Shown: positions 33,771-43,462, numbered from the stretch's first letter. The stretch: 64,000 nt of DNA from Clostridiaceae bacterium (GCA_016287385.1 JAEEWM010000002.1:62001-126000); one strand, 5' to 3'. The notes: a model not told the origin generated them from the letters alone. Translations and numbers: made by a program.

Positions 33771-34968
33771 GCATCTGGGACTGAAAATTTTTGTTGTGCT
33801 TGTGTTCCTTGTTTTTGTCGCGCATCAGGTATATTCCTCCTTTTACAAGCCGATTTCCACCGAAACGGCGGAATATTTTGAGGTGGTCTCGGGCGTCAGC
33901 AGTGAAGCAATGATAATTCGCACAGAAAAACTCATAGAGAACAAATCGTCCGGCGCGCTTCACTATATCACGACCGACGGCACACGCGCCGCCAAGGGCG
34001 GAACGATAGCCGAAATATACGGCGACGCCTCGACTTCCGGCAAGATAAGCCGGCTTCATACGGTGGAAAGCGAGCTCGAAAGCATAAAGCAAATAGAGGA
34101 ATACAATAACGTTCAGGCGGCGGATATGGAAATAATCAATTCCAAGGTAAACGACTCGCTCAATTCGCTCATAAGGTCCGGCTCGGCGGGCGATTTTTCG
34201 GATATTCCGCAACTTTCGGAACAACTCATTATGAGCATAAGCCGCAGGCAGGTGGTGACGGGCGAGCTTACCGATTTTTCTGCGCAGAAGGCGGCGCTTG
34301 AAGCGGAGCTCGCACAGCTTAAAGCTTCGATACCGGCGGCGACCGGAAAAGTGATTGCCGATGTTTCGGGATATTTCGTATCCTCCGCGGACGGTTACGA
34401 ACAACAGCTATTAACCGATGACCTTACTGTTTATACGCCCGAATATCTGGAAAGCATAAGACCGCAGGAGGTTTCCGCGGACACGATAGGCAAAATCGTT
34501 TCGGATTACGAGTGGTATATAGCCGCTCAAATGGGAATAAACGACAGTCTGCAATACAAGGTCGGCGACGCGGTCACAATAAAAGCGAATATCAAATCGG
34601 CGCCTGAACTCGGCGTTACCGTAAACTGCATAAACATGTCGAAAAGCGCGGACAGCGCGGTTGTCGTTTTTGCCTGCCAGCAGATGAACGGCGACCTCGC
34701 CACCGTGCGGACGGTAGGCGTTACCGTCGTGAACAAGGTGTATAAGGGACTGCGCGTTCCGCGAAAGGCACTGCGTATGGTCGACGGTGTTTCGGGCGTT
34801 TATACCGTCTCGGGAATGCGGCTTAAATTCGTACCGGTGACCGTGGTTTACAATTCGGAGGATTTCATTATTTGCGAACAAATTTTCAAAAACGGTAATT
34901 ATCTCCGCCTTTACGACGAAGTTGTTACAAAGGGAAAGGGACTTAAGGATGGAAAAGTCGTCAGTTGA
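33763..34968 (+). CDS. HlyD-like membrane-anchored protein in the sepF cluster
   Basis: A 401-residue protein with one N-terminal membrane helix (about 8-25) and an extracellular part. It has two coiled-coil stretches (roughly 90-120 and 165-200) between beta-rich segments, the lipoyl/beta-barrel layout of HlyD-type adaptors. The KVYKGLRVPRKALR segment near the C-terminus is typical of this family. No ABC exporter partner is nearby. It sits just before ylmE and sepF, suggesting an envelope or division link. Start ATG 33763 with GAGGAGG upstream overlaps miaA; it overlaps ylmE by 20 bases. Confidence 0.75.
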   Translation: MREHLGLKIFVVLVFLVFVAHQVYSSFYKPISTETAEYFEVVSGVSSEAMIIRTEKLIENKSSGALHYITTDGTRAAKGGTIAEIYGDASTSGKISRLHTVESELESIKQIEEYNNVQAADMEIINSKVNDSLNSLIRSGSAGDFSDIPQLSEQLIMSISRRQVVTGELTDFSAQKAALEAELAQLKASIPAATGKVIADVSGYFVSSADGYEQQLLTDDLTVYTPEYLESIRPQEVSADTIGKIVSDYEWYIAAQMGINDSLQYKVGDAVTIKANIKSAPELGVTVNCINMSKSADSAVVVFACQQMNGDLATVRTVGVTVVNKVYKGLRVPRKALRMVDGVSGVYTVSGMRLKFVPVTVVYNSEDFIICEQIFKNGNYLRLYDEVVTKGKGLKDGKVVS

Positions 34969-35659
34969 GATTTTTGATGAAAATTACAGCCGCGTGCTTG
35001 AAAAAATAGCTTCCGCGGCGGCGAGGGCGGGCAGAAAAAGCGAAGACGTCACGCTGCTTGCCGCAACCAAGACCGTGCCGGTCGAAGTTATAAATCACGC
35101 CATAAGAAGCGGAATAAAGTATATCGGCGAAAACCGCGTGCAGGAGTTTTTGTCGAAAGAGCAGGAACTTCTTCCGGTCCACAGGCACTTTATCGGTCAT
35201 TTGCAGACCAATAAGGTAAAGGATATCGTCGGCAGGGTGGAACTGATACATTCGGTTGATTCGTATCATCTTGCGAAGGAAATATCAAAGCAGGCGGTAA
35301 AGCGCGGCACGGTGTGCGATATTCTGGTTGAGATAAACGTTGGGCAGGAAGAGAGCAAATTCGGCTTTTCTCCCGAAAACGCGGCGGAAAGCATAGCCGA
35401 GGCGGCGTCGCTCGAAGGCATTTGTCTGCGCGGACTTATGGCCATACCGCCGGTTTGCGACGATTTTTCAAAAAATATCAAATTTTTCGAGCAACTTTAC
35501 AAACTGTTTATTGACATTAAGGCGCAAAAAATAGATAATAGTAATATAAATATTTTATCTATGGGTATGTCGGACGACTTTGAATGCGCCGTCGAGTGCG
35601 GCGCCACCATGGTGCGGCTCGGCACAGCTCTCTTCGGCAGACGCAATTATAATATCTGA
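34949..35659 (+). CDS. ylmE: YggS/YlmE-family pyridoxal-phosphate homeostasis protein
   Basis: A PLP-binding protein of the YggS/PROSC family that buffers cellular PLP. The 236 residues have the PLP lysine in LLAATKTVP, then YIGENRVQEF, HFIGHLQTNKV and the C-terminal SMGMSDDFECAVECGATMVRLG. It is placed before sepF exactly as ylmE is in Bacillus. ATG 34949 has AAAGGG upstream; the in-frame start nine codons earlier is less likely. No enzymatic reaction is firmly known for the family. Confidence 0.93.
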   Translation: MEKSSVEIFDENYSRVLEKIASAAARAGRKSEDVTLLAATKTVPVEVINHAIRSGIKYIGENRVQEFLSKEQELLPVHRHFIGHLQTNKVKDIVGRVELIHSVDSYHLAKEISKQAVKRGTVCDILVEINVGQEESKFGFSPENAAESIAEAASLEGICLRGLMAIPPVCDDFSKNIKFFEQLYKLFIDIKAQKIDNSNINILSMGMSDDFECAVECGATMVRLGTALFGRRNYNI

Positions 35660-35690
35660 TTTGTTAAAAAACTTTAAGGAGTGTTTATAA

Positions 35691-36137
35691 ATGGGACTTT
35701 GGGACAGCATTAAAAACATCATGACGATTCCGGATGACGATGAGACGGAAAACGAAATCGTCGAGGAAGAATCCGCAAAACCGGTCAGAGAGGAAGCGGC
35801 GCCCAAGCGCGAACCCCGCATAATCAAATCGAAGGCGGCTGCCGCGCAGAACACACAGCAGCAGGTACAGGTAGTGCTCGTCAAACCCGACAGGTTCGAC
35901 GATATGCCTTCGGTTGCCGATCACCTTAACGCGGGCAAGACGGTTGTTCTCAATCTTGAGGACGCGTCAAGCGAGGTCGCGCGCAGAATGGTTGACTTTT
36001 TAAGCGGAGCCACCTACGCAAACGGCGGCAACATGAAAAAGGTCGCAAAGAACACCTTTTTGATAGCGGCTCACGGCGTAGGCGTCGCGGGCGAGCTTTC
36101 GCTTGAGGATTTTGACGAGAACAAAATATACTTTTAA
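35691..36137 (+). CDS. sepF: Cell division protein SepF
   Basis: SepF tethers FtsZ to the membrane in Gram-positive bacteria and partly replaces FtsA function. The 148-residue product has the short N-terminal amphipathic membrane-binding helix (MGLWDSIKNIM), a charged linker, and the C-terminal DUF552 domain (about 60-145) with FDDMPSVADHL and LVLNLEDA-type strands. The ribosome site AAGGAG precedes ATG 35691. The neighbours ylmE and divIVA match the Bacillus ylm cluster. Confidence 0.95.
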   Translation: MGLWDSIKNIMTIPDDDETENEIVEEESAKPVREEAAPKREPRIIKSKAAAAQNTQQQVQVVLVKPDRFDDMPSVADHLNAGKTVVLNLEDASSEVARRMVDFLSGATYANGGNMKKVAKNTFLIAAHGVGVAGELSLEDFDENKIYF

Positions 36138-36271
36138 GTAAAATCCGTTTTACCCGTTCGGTGCGGTTCGCGGCGAGGTCGGCGTTTTTGCCGGTCTATG
36201 CCTTGCGCCTTATACCCGGATTCGCATAACAGGCGAAAAGCACAATAAAATCTTTTGTGGGAGGAATACTT

Positions 36272-37123
36272 ATGTTAAGCGCCAATGACGTTAAAAACGT
36301 CACTTTCTCAAAACAGGTCAACGGCTACCGCCGTGAAGAGGTAGACGTGTTTCTCGACAAGGTTGAGTCGGATTACGATAACTATGAGCGCACGGTGCGT
36401 GAGTTGAGTGCGAAGGTTCACGAGCTTGAAACGAGAATCGATGAAAGCAGAAATTCAGAGGACAGCATACAGAGCGTTTTGCTCAGCGCCCAGAAGCTCG
36501 CGGACAGTATAGTCGAAGAGGCAAAGGTTAAGAGCGCGGGCATAATTGAAGAAGCAAAGGCAAATCTCGAAGCCATAAAGGCGCACGGTCAGGAGCTTTC
36601 CGATTCTATCGAGAAGAAAACCGAAGAGCGCAAAGCCGCGGCAAGCGCGGAGCTTGATAAAATAATCGAAGACGCAAAGGCGAACAAAGATAAGGTTTCA
36701 GACGCGACCGCCAAAGCCGTTGCGAAGCAGGCTCAGCTTTATAACCGCTTAAAACTCGAAACGGCGGCGTTCAAGGCGGAGATAATGGATAAATACAAAA
36801 GACATCTCGAGCTCATTTCAAAAATACCCGATACCATACCTGCCGACCCTGATGAGATTGCGGCGGCGGTAGACCTCAATGTTGAAGATCTTTCTGATAA
36901 GCAGGGATTCATAAGCCGTATAGAAAGCAAAATTTCCGCTCAAAAAGAAGCTCAGGATATTATCGGCGAGATAATAAAATCGGAAACCGAAACGCCCGCG
37001 CCGGCGGCGGAAAAAGAGGAAGCCGTATCGGAGCCCGAGGCGGTTAAAGCGCCGGAGCCGAAGAAGGAGCATAAGCAGGGCGGCTTTGTGGTAAACACTT
37101 TTGATCAGGATACTGACGAGTAA
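36272..37123 (+). CDS. divIVA: DivIVA-domain protein
   Basis: A curvature-sensing coiled-coil protein that organises the poles and division site. The N-terminal lipid-binding domain is clear (LSANDVKNVTFSKQVNGYRREEVDVFLDKV, listed here only by its key residues F, Y, R and the DVFLD box). It is followed by long coiled coil (about 35-190) and an acidic Pro/Ala/Glu-rich tail. ATG 36272 is preceded by GGGAGG. There are 134 bases after sepF with no clear promoter; ylmG and ylmH, often found here, are absent. Confidence 0.92.
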   Translation: MLSANDVKNVTFSKQVNGYRREEVDVFLDKVESDYDNYERTVRELSAKVHELETRIDESRNSEDSIQSVLLSAQKLADSIVEEAKVKSAGIIEEAKANLEAIKAHGQELSDSIEKKTEERKAAASAELDKIIEDAKANKDKVSDATAKAVAKQAQLYNRLKLETAAFKAEIMDKYKRHLELISKIPDTIPADPDEIAAAVDLNVEDLSDKQGFISRIESKISAQKEAQDIIGEIIKSETETPAPAAEKEEAVSEPEAVKAPEPKKEHKQGGFVVNTFDQDTDE

Positions 37124-37136
37124 CGGAGAGATATAA

Positions 37137-37652
37137 GTGGCAACATATATTATCGCGGCGGTTACGGGACTTTTGCTTTTAGGCGCCGATCAGTATACTA
37201 AATACTTTGTAGCGTCACACTATACGCTCGGACAGTCGCATGATTTCATACCCGGGTTAATTGAACTGACTTACGTCAGGAATACCGGTGCGGCGTGGGG
37301 AATGCTCCGCGACCGCACGTGGCTTCTTATCGGCATAACGGCTGTCGTTATGCTGATTTGTCTTGCTTTGGTGCTTAAATACGGTACCAGAAACAAACTG
37401 CTTTTCTGGGCGATGACGCTGGTGCTTTCGGGCGGACTCGGCAACATGGCGGACAGGATATTCCGCGGCGGCTCGGTCGTGGATTTTCTGCAGTTTGATT
37501 TCTGGCACAGCTTCCCGGTATTCAACGTGGCGGACTGCGCAATATGCATAGGCGCGACGCTGCTGGTGCTCTATTTCATTTTGGATTTATTCCGCGAGGC
37601 GAGAAACAGAAGCCGCAAAAAGAACGCGCCTGCCGAAAACAATGAAGCTTGA
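37137..37652 (+). CDS. lspA: Prolipoprotein signal peptidase
   Basis: Membrane aspartic protease (SPase II) that removes signal peptides of lipoproteins after Lgt modification. The 171 residues have four membrane helices and the conserved boxes NTGAAWGML, GNMADRIFRGGSVVDFL and FNVADCAI, which supply the two catalytic Asp residues. It has a GTG start with GGAGAG six bases upstream, 13 bases after divIVA, and overlaps rluD by 11 bases. Confidence 0.96.
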   Translation: MATYIIAAVTGLLLLGADQYTKYFVASHYTLGQSHDFIPGLIELTYVRNTGAAWGMLRDRTWLLIGITAVVMLICLALVLKYGTRNKLLFWAMTLVLSGGLGNMADRIFRGGSVVDFLQFDFWHSFPVFNVADCAICIGATLLVLYFILDLFREARNRSRKKNAPAENNEA

Positions 37653-38559
37653 ATTTGTTTTTGAAAACCGAAGCGGCGAGCGGCTTGACGTTTTTGCGGC
37701 GGCAAGCGGCGGTATAAGCCGTTCGCGGGCGGCGGCTCTTATAAGTGCCGGAAATATCACGGTAAACGGCAAAGCGGTGGGCAAAAGCGTTAAGCTTCAC
37801 GCGGGCGACCGCGTGGAGATGACCGTAACAAAGCCCGAGCCGTATCGGGCGCTTGCGCAGGATATCCCGCTTGATATTCTTTATGAGGACGGCGACCTTC
37901 TGGTAGTCAACAAGCCGAAGGGCATGGTCGTTCACCCCGCCGCCGGCAATTATGAAAATACGCTGGTTAACGCCGTGCTTTTTCATTGCGGCGACAGTCT
38001 TTCGGGTATAGGCGGCGTTATGCGCCCGGGTATACTGCACAGAATAGATAAAAACACGAGCGGACTTTTGCTTGTCGCTAAAAACGATAACGCGCATAAC
38101 CGCCTTGCGCTTCAAATTAAGGAGCATACCCTTACCCGCGAGTACGAAGCGGTGGTTTACGGCAATATAAAGGAAGAAAACGGCACGGTCGACGCGCCGA
38201 TAGGCAGACACACGATAAAGCGCAAGCAAATGGCGGTGACCGAAAAAAACTCCAAAAACGCGGTCACGCACTATACGGTGCTCGAACGCTTCGGCAATTT
38301 TACGCACATCAGGTGCCGCCTCGAAACCGGCAGAACGCATCAGATAAGGGTGCATATGTCGTATATCGGGCATCCTCTCGCGGGCGACGATGTTTACGGA
38401 CCGAAAAAGGTGATAAAAGAGCTTTGCGGTCAGTGCCTTCATGCAAAAAAAATAGGTTTTATCCATCCGACTACGGGAGAGTATCTTGAGTTTGAAAGCG
38501 AACTGCCCGGCTATTTTATGAATTTTTTGGAGGTGTGCCGCAGGAATGGGAAAGTTTGA
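37642..38559 (+). CDS. RluA/RluD-family 23S rRNA pseudouridine synthase
   Basis: The 305 residues comprise an N-terminal S4 RNA-binding domain (about 10-75: SRSRAAALISAGNITVNGKAV) and a pseudouridine synthase domain with the catalytic HRIDKNTSGLL motif (Asp) and TGRTHQIRVHM. It makes pseudouridine in ribosomal RNA; the order lspA-rluD is common. The start overlaps lspA and lacks a strong ribosome site, implying coupling. It overlaps the HAD gene by 14 bases. RluD is the likeliest member, but position specificity is inferred. Confidence 0.92.
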   Translation: MKLEFVFENRSGERLDVFAAASGGISRSRAAALISAGNITVNGKAVGKSVKLHAGDRVEMTVTKPEPYRALAQDIPLDILYEDGDLLVVNKPKGMVVHPAAGNYENTLVNAVLFHCGDSLSGIGGVMRPGILHRIDKNTSGLLLVAKNDNAHNRLALQIKEHTLTREYEAVVYGNIKEENGTVDAPIGRHTIKRKQMAVTEKNSKNAVTHYTVLERFGNFTHIRCRLETGRTHQIRVHMSYIGHPLAGDDVYGPKKVIKELCGQCLHAKKIGFIHPTTGEYLEFESELPGYFMNFLEVCRRNGKV

Positions 38560-39370
38560 CGGTTGCCTTCTTGCCTGCGATATAGACGGCACACTGCTTT
38601 TTGATAAAACGCTGCCCGAAAGAAACATAAATAAAATCGGATATTTTATAGACGAGGGCGGTGCGTTTTCGCTTTCTACCGGCAGAACCTCGCTGGCGCT
38701 TATAGACGTCACCTCAAAAATCGGGCGCATATCACCTTCCGTGTTGTCAAACGGGTGCGTTATATACGATTTCAAAACAGGGAGCGCGATAAGCGAAAAA
38801 ACGCTCTCAAAAAAGGCGCTTCAAATGGTGGAACGGGTAGTAAACACGGTTGATATCGGCATAGAAATGCATACGGCGAACGACCTGTATGTGCCGAAAC
38901 GCAGTGCGGCGACCGATTTGCACGAGGTGTACGAGAGTATGACCGGTAAGTTTACGGACGCGGTGACCGCGGCAAAGGAAAACGTAAACAAAGTTATTTA
39001 TTTTATTGAAAACGACAGTCAGGAGAGTAAACTGCTCGAAATCGCGAAGGACTATGAGGGCGAATGCGCCTTTTACCGGACAGGCACCACCATAGGCGGC
39101 GTGATGCAGCGCTATCTTGAGCAGATACCGAACGGCGTTTCAAAGGCGTCGGCGCTCTCTGAGCTCTGCGGGCTGTTACATATAAAAAGCGGCGGATTTT
39201 TTGCTATCGGCGATTATTATAACGACGTTGAGATGCTTAAAGCGGCGGACATAAGCGCCGCCTTGAGCAATTCGCCCGACGATGTTAAAAAGGCGGCTAC
39301 GGTGGTTGTGGGCCATGCGGCTGAAGGCGCCGTTGCCGATTTTATAGAATACCTTGAAAGGAACGTATGA
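38546..39370 (+). CDS. Cof-type HAD-superfamily phosphatase
   Basis: A cytoplasmic haloacid dehalogenase-like hydrolase, class IIB cap, 274 residues. Motif I is CDIDGTL (nucleophile Asp), motif II STGRT, and motif [12 protein letters not shown]. Its natural substrate is unknown; relatives dephosphorylate sugar phosphates or flavin and PLP compounds. GGAGGTG lies just upstream of ATG 38546 inside rluD. It shares an ATGA overlap with the transketolase gene, so a sugar-phosphate role is possible but unproven. Confidence 0.88.
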   Translation: MGKFDGCLLACDIDGTLLFDKTLPERNINKIGYFIDEGGAFSLSTGRTSLALIDVTSKIGRISPSVLSNGCVIYDFKTGSAISEKTLSKKALQMVERVVNTVDIGIEMHTANDLYVPKRSAATDLHEVYESMTGKFTDAVTAAKENVNKVIYFIENDSQESKLLEIAKDYEGECAFYRTGTTIGGVMQRYLEQIPNGVSKASALSELCGLLHIKSGGFFAIGDYYNDVEMLKAADISAALSNSPDDVKKAATVVVGHAAEGAVADFIEYLERNV

Positions 39371-40206
39371 AAATGGACAATCAAACCAAGCTCTGCCTCC
39401 AAAAAACCGCGTGTAAGGTAAGAATCGGAATAATCGAAGGCGTTCACGCCGCAAAATCCGGTCACCCGGGCGGTTCGCTCTCGGTGGCGGATATTCTTAC
39501 CTACCTTTATTTCAAAGAAATGAATATCGACCCTGAAAACCCGAAGGATCCCGCGCGCGACAGATTCGTGCTCTCAAAGGGACATGCGGCGCCGGCGCTC
39601 TACGCCACGCTGGCTCAGCGCGGATTTTTCAGCCCAGATGAGCTTTTGGGTCTTCGCCATATCGGTTCGATTTTGCAGGGTCATCCCGATATGAAGCATA
39701 TACCCGGCGTGGATATGTCTACCGGCTCGCTCGGTCAGGGTATATCCGCCGCGGTCGGCATGGCGCTTTCGGCAAAGCATTTCGGCGATAATTTCAGGGT
39801 TTACGCCGTTCTCGGCGACGGCGAGCTTGAAGAAGGTCAGGTTTGGGAGGCGGCAATGTTCGCCGCGAATAAGAAGCTTTCAAACCTTACGGCGTTTGTT
39901 GATTTTAACGGACTTCAAATAGACGGCACTATAGAAGAGGTAAACTCCGCCCGACCGATAGATAAAAAGTTTGAAGCGTTCGGCTGGGAAACGATTGTGA
40001 TAGACGGTCACGATTTTGAGCAGATAGAGTCTGCGCTTGAAAAGGCGAAAAAATCGGATAAACCCGTCGCGATAATCGCAAACACCGTAAAGGGCAAGGG
40101 CGTATCGTTTATGGAAAACGCGGTCGGCTGGCATGGCAAAGCGCCGGGCGACGAGCAGTATGAGCAGGCGATGGCGGAGTTAAACGCACAACTTGCACGT
40201 TTTTAA
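39367..40206 (+). CDS. Transketolase, N-terminal subunit
   Basis: Thiamine-diphosphate-binding half of a split transketolase (pentose phosphate pathway), 279 residues. It has SGHPGGSLS near the N-terminus, [11 protein letters not shown], and the TPP/Mg motif [13 protein letters not shown]...DFNGLQIDG. The split form is typical of Clostridia. It is followed by the C-terminal subunit after 13 bases. ATG 39367 overlaps the HAD stop; a second ATG at 39373 is possible. Confidence 0.95.
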   Translation: MKMDNQTKLCLQKTACKVRIGIIEGVHAAKSGHPGGSLSVADILTYLYFKEMNIDPENPKDPARDRFVLSKGHAAPALYATLAQRGFFSPDELLGLRHIGSILQGHPDMKHIPGVDMSTGSLGQGISAAVGMALSAKHFGDNFRVYAVLGDGELEEGQVWEAAMFAANKKLSNLTAFVDFNGLQIDGTIEEVNSARPIDKKFEAFGWETIVIDGHDFEQIESALEKAKKSDKPVAIIANTVKGKGVSFMENAVGWHGKAPGDEQYEQAMAELNAQLARF

Positions 40207-40219
40207 GGGGGAAGAGAAA

Positions 40220-41167
40220 ATGGCTGATATCAAAACTGTTGCGACCCGGGCGGGATACGGTGAAGCGCTGGTCGAGCTCGGAAGTATTAGAGACGATTTT
40301 CTGGTTATGGACGCGGACCTTGCCGCCGCTACGCAGACGGGCAAGTTCAAGGCGGCTTTTCCCGACAGATTTTATAACTGCGGCATAGCCGAACAGAATA
40401 TGATGAGTATCGCCGCGGGCATCGCCGCGACGGGCAGACGCGTCATCGTAAGCTCGTTTGCGATGTTTGCTTCGGGCAGAGCGTTTGAGCAGATAAGGAA
40501 TTCGATTTGTTATCCTAATCTGCCTGTAATAATCGGCGCCACGCACGGCGGTATTTCGGTCGGAGAGGACGGCGCCACACACCAGTGCAACGAGGATATC
40601 GCGCTTATGCGCACACTCCCCAATATGACTGTTATCAACCCCGCCGACGCGGTAGAGGCGAAAAAAGCGGTCTTCGCCGCGTTAGATCACGACGGGCCGG
40701 TTTATATGCGCTTCGGCAGATACGCCGTACCGGTGATATTTGACGACAGCTACGAATTCAGAATAGGCAAGGCGAATATGCTTCGCGACGGCAGGGACAT
40801 AACTCTTATAGCTAACGGACTTATGGTTGACGAGGCGCTCAAAGCTCACGATATATTGAAGGCGGAGGGTATAAACGCACGGGTGATCAATATGGCTACC
40901 GTAAAGCCGCTTGATGACGCCGCCGTGCTTGCCGCCGCAAGGGATACCGGCGCCATAGTCACCGCCGAGGAACACTCGGTAATAGGCGGACTCGGCAGCG
41001 CAGTTTCGGAACTTGTCTGCGAAAACTGCCCCGTGCCGGTAGTAAAGGTCGGCGTGTATGACAGATTCGGTTATTCCGGACCCGCCGCGGGGCTGCTTGA
41101 CGAGTTCGGTCTTCGCGCGCAAAACATCGCCGAAAAGGCGAAGGCGGCAATAGCCCTTAAAAAGTAA
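40220..41167 (+). CDS. Transketolase, C-terminal subunit
   Basis: Pyrimidine-binding and C-terminal domains of split transketolase, 315 residues. FYNCGIAEQNMMSIAAGIA carries the catalytic Glu that activates TPP. ATHGGISVGEDGATHQ and the C-terminal EEHSVIGGLGSAV are family motifs. ATG 40220 with AAGGGGGAAG upstream is chosen over the in-frame start at 40193. It partners with the preceding gene. Confidence 0.96.
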   Translation: MADIKTVATRAGYGEALVELGSIRDDFLVMDADLAAATQTGKFKAAFPDRFYNCGIAEQNMMSIAAGIAATGRRVIVSSFAMFASGRAFEQIRNSICYPNLPVIIGATHGGISVGEDGATHQCNEDIALMRTLPNMTVINPADAVEAKKAVFAALDHDGPVYMRFGRYAVPVIFDDSYEFRIGKANMLRDGRDITLIANGLMVDEALKAHDILKAEGINARVINMATVKPLDDAAVLAAARDTGAIVTAEEHSVIGGLGSAVSELVCENCPVPVVKVGVYDRFGYSGPAAGLLDEFGLRAQNIAEKAKAAIALKK

Positions 41168-41212
41168 TTCGGCGCGGCGGTAACGCCGCGGGATATAAAA
41201 GGAGTTTTTACA

Positions 41213-41785
41213 ATGAAAAAAGAAGTAATGGTTGAAGTATCCGCCCGTCACGTTCACGTTACGGAAAAAACGCTTGAAACGCTCTTCGGCGCGGGACATA
41301 AGCTTACGAACAAAAAGGACCTTTCTCAGCCGGGTCAGTTTGCCTGTGAGGAAAAGGTGACCGTTGTCGGCGAAAAGGGCTCGCTTAAAGCGTCTATTTT
41401 AGGACCCTGCCGCAAAGCGGACCAGGTCGAGCTTTCACTTACCGACGCGCGCACCGTGGGCGCGGTCGCTCCCATTCGTGAATCGGGTGACGTCGCGGGC
41501 ACGGGCGTTTGCAAGCTCGTAGGCCCCTGCGGTGAAGTAGAGCTTAAAGAGGGTGTTATCGCCGCTAAACGTCATATACACGCTACCCCCGCGGATGCGG
41601 AAAAATACGGTCTTTACGATAAGCAGATAGTCAGCGTTAAAATACCCACAGAGGGCAGAGCGCTCATTTTTGACGATGTGGTGGTAAGAGTCAGCGAAAA
41701 CTACGCGCTCGCAATGCACATTGACACCGATGAGGCGAACGCCGCCGCCATAAAGGGTACTGTAACGGGTGAAATACTTGCCTGA
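41213..41785 (+). CDS. pduL: PduL-type phosphotransacylase (phosphate acetyl/propanoyltransferase)
   Basis: Exchanges acyl-CoA and phosphate for acyl phosphate and CoA, here probably acetyl-CoA to acetyl phosphate in fermentative ATP generation. The 190 residues have the two metal-binding motifs SARHVHV (11-17) and AKRHIHAT, the PduL signature, with no N-terminal microcompartment-targeting extension. No microcompartment genes are nearby, so it is likely a free housekeeping enzyme. AAAGGAG precedes ATG 41213. It overlaps hemW. Confidence 0.92.
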   Translation: MKKEVMVEVSARHVHVTEKTLETLFGAGHKLTNKKDLSQPGQFACEEKVTVVGEKGSLKASILGPCRKADQVELSLTDARTVGAVAPIRESGDVAGTGVCKLVGPCGEVELKEGVIAAKRHIHATPADAEKYGLYDKQIVSVKIPTEGRALIFDDVVVRVSENYALAMHIDTDEANAAAIKGTVTGEILA

Positions 41786-42854
41786 CGGTTTAGGGCTTTA
41801 TATTCACATACCTTTTTGCAGAAAAAAATGTAAATACTGCGATTTCTATTCGGCGTGCTTTTGCGATAGCGTTTATAAGGAGTATTTCGCCGCGCTTGTT
41901 CGCGAGATAAAATCGTGGGGCGGTAAGATAACCCGACCCGTAGATACCGTATATATCGGCGGCGGTACGCCGTCGGTGACCGGCGGGGATATAGTGCCGC
42001 TGATTCGCGCGGTGCGAGAGAGCTTTTTGCTTTCGCCCGGCGCCGAAATAACCGTCGAGTGTAATCCGACGTCTGATCCGTCGTTTTTTGAAGCGGCAAA
42101 AAAAGCCGGAGTAAACCGGCTTTCAATAGGCGTTCAGGCGGGCGACGACGGGCGGCTTAAAGCGCTCGGCAGAACGCATACGGTATCCGACGCCGTCTTC
42201 GCGGTAAACGCGGCACGGAAAGAGGGCTTTGATAATATATCTCTTGATATAATGTTGGCACTGCCCGAAAGCACGGTGGATACGGCGCTTTTTGACGCGG
42301 AGTTTATATGCTCGCTTTCTCCCGAGCACATTTCGGCGTATATTCTTAAAATTGAGCCGAATACCGCGTTTTTCGCGGAAAGGGAAAGACTCGCTCTGCC
42401 GGACGACGAACAGACGGCGCGGCAGTATCTCGCGGTTTGCGGATTTCTTCGCGACCGCGGCTATTCACATTATGAGATTTCAAATTTTGCCCGCGAAAAC
42501 AGAGAAAGCCGCCACAACTTAAAATACTGGCGCTGTGAAGAGTACTTAGGGTTAGGTCCGTCGGCTCATTCGTTTATTTCCGGCAGGCGGTTTTATTATC
42601 CGCGTGATATAAAGGCGTTTATTGCCGGCTGTGAACCGGTTTTTGACGGTACGGGCGGCGAAAAAGAGGAACAGATCATGCTCGGTCTGCGTTTAAATTC
42701 CGGCGTGCCGCTTGACAGCTTCGGCGCAGACGCGGTAAAAAGAGCGCGGGAGTTTAGAAAAGCGGGACTTGTAAATATTTCAAACGGCAGAGTTTCGCTT
42801 ACCGAGGAAGGCATGCTTGTGTCCAACAGCGTAATAACGGAGTTACTTTTATGA
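41769..42854 (+). CDS. hemW: HemW-like radical-SAM protein
   Basis: A radical-SAM protein of the HemN/HemW family; HemW members are heme chaperones rather than coproporphyrinogen oxidases. The 361 residues carry IHIPFCRKKCKYCDF ([4Fe-4S] CxxxCxxC), YIGGGTPS (SAM-binding) and SLDIMLALPESTV. The lack of an N-terminal extra domain fits HemW. The start is uncertain: GTG 41769 gives the longest frame, but TTG 41778 has GGGTG at a better six-base distance. It overlaps pduL and shares ATGA with the next gene. Confidence 0.9.
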   Translation: MKYLPDGLGLYIHIPFCRKKCKYCDFYSACFCDSVYKEYFAALVREIKSWGGKITRPVDTVYIGGGTPSVTGGDIVPLIRAVRESFLLSPGAEITVECNPTSDPSFFEAAKKAGVNRLSIGVQAGDDGRLKALGRTHTVSDAVFAVNAARKEGFDNISLDIMLALPESTVDTALFDAEFICSLSPEHISAYILKIEPNTAFFAERERLALPDDEQTARQYLAVCGFLRDRGYSHYEISNFARENRESRHNLKYWRCEEYLGLGPSAHSFISGRRFYYPRDIKAFIAGCEPVFDGTGGEKEEQIMLGLRLNSGVPLDSFGADAVKRAREFRKAGLVNISNGRVSLTEEGMLVSNSVITELLL

Positions 42855-43453
42855 AAACCTATAAGATACATCTTATCCGTCACGGTCTTACCGAGGCGAA
42901 TATAAGGGGTCAGTATGTGGGTAACCGCACCGACCTGCCGCTTTGCGGCGAGGGAATAGACGAGCTTCGCGCTTTGCGCGACAGTATCGATTATCCCGAT
43001 ATCGAGCGGCTTTACACCTCGCCCATGCAAAGATGCCGTCAGACCGCCGGGATAATTTATCCCGATACCGAATATACCGTGGTTGATGAGTTGACGGAAT
43101 ACGATTTCGGCGATTTTGAGGGCAAAACGGCGCGTGAGCTTGAAAAGGATGAAAACTTTGCGCTCTGGGCGGCGGGTAAGATAGCGGCGCCGGGCGGCGA
43201 AAGCACGGAAAACTTCATAAAGCGGCTTGCCATGGGCTTTCGCGCGGTCGTAGAGGATATGATGAAAAACGGCGCTGCCAACGCCGCGGTCATTATGCAC
43301 GGCGGCGCGGTCATGATGCTGCTTGCCAACTGTGCCGTGCCGAGGCGCGGAGCCGTAGAGTGGCAGTGTGAAAACGGCAGGGGTTATTCCGTAAGCGTTA
43401 CCCCCTCGCTCTACCATTCAAGCGGAATTATTGAGGTTTATGATATTATATAA
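42851..43453 (+). CDS. Histidine phosphatase family protein
   Basis: A phosphoglycerate-mutase-like phosphatase, 200 residues. The catalytic His lies in HLIRHGLTEAN, followed by LPLCGEG and YTSPMQRCRQTA (Arg), with the acid/base EYDFGDFEGK and VIMHGGAVM (second His). Relatives include adenosylcobalamin phosphatase (CobC) and sugar-phosphate phosphatases; no cobalamin genes are near, so the substrate is unassigned. ATGA overlap with hemW. Confidence 0.88.
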   Translation: MKTYKIHLIRHGLTEANIRGQYVGNRTDLPLCGEGIDELRALRDSIDYPDIERLYTSPMQRCRQTAGIIYPDTEYTVVDELTEYDFGDFEGKTARELEKDENFALWAAGKIAAPGGESTENFIKRLAMGFRAVVEDMMKNGAANAAVIMHGGAVMMLLANCAVPRRGAVEWQCENGRGYSVSVTPSLYHSSGIIEVYDII

Positions 43454-43462
43454 GGTGAGAGT

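Noticed and set aside
36138-36271. Hidden ylmG/ylmH-like gene or promoter between sepF and divIVA
   Set aside because: 134 bases hold only a small GTAAAA/TTTTAC hairpin; no open frame with a ribosome site and no convincing -35/-10 pair.
37576-38775. A 399-codon open frame on the minus strand over rluD
   Set aside because: It mirrors the rluD and HAD genes, which have clear domains and motifs; the antisense product is Arg/Ala/His-rich with no domain and no ribosome site.
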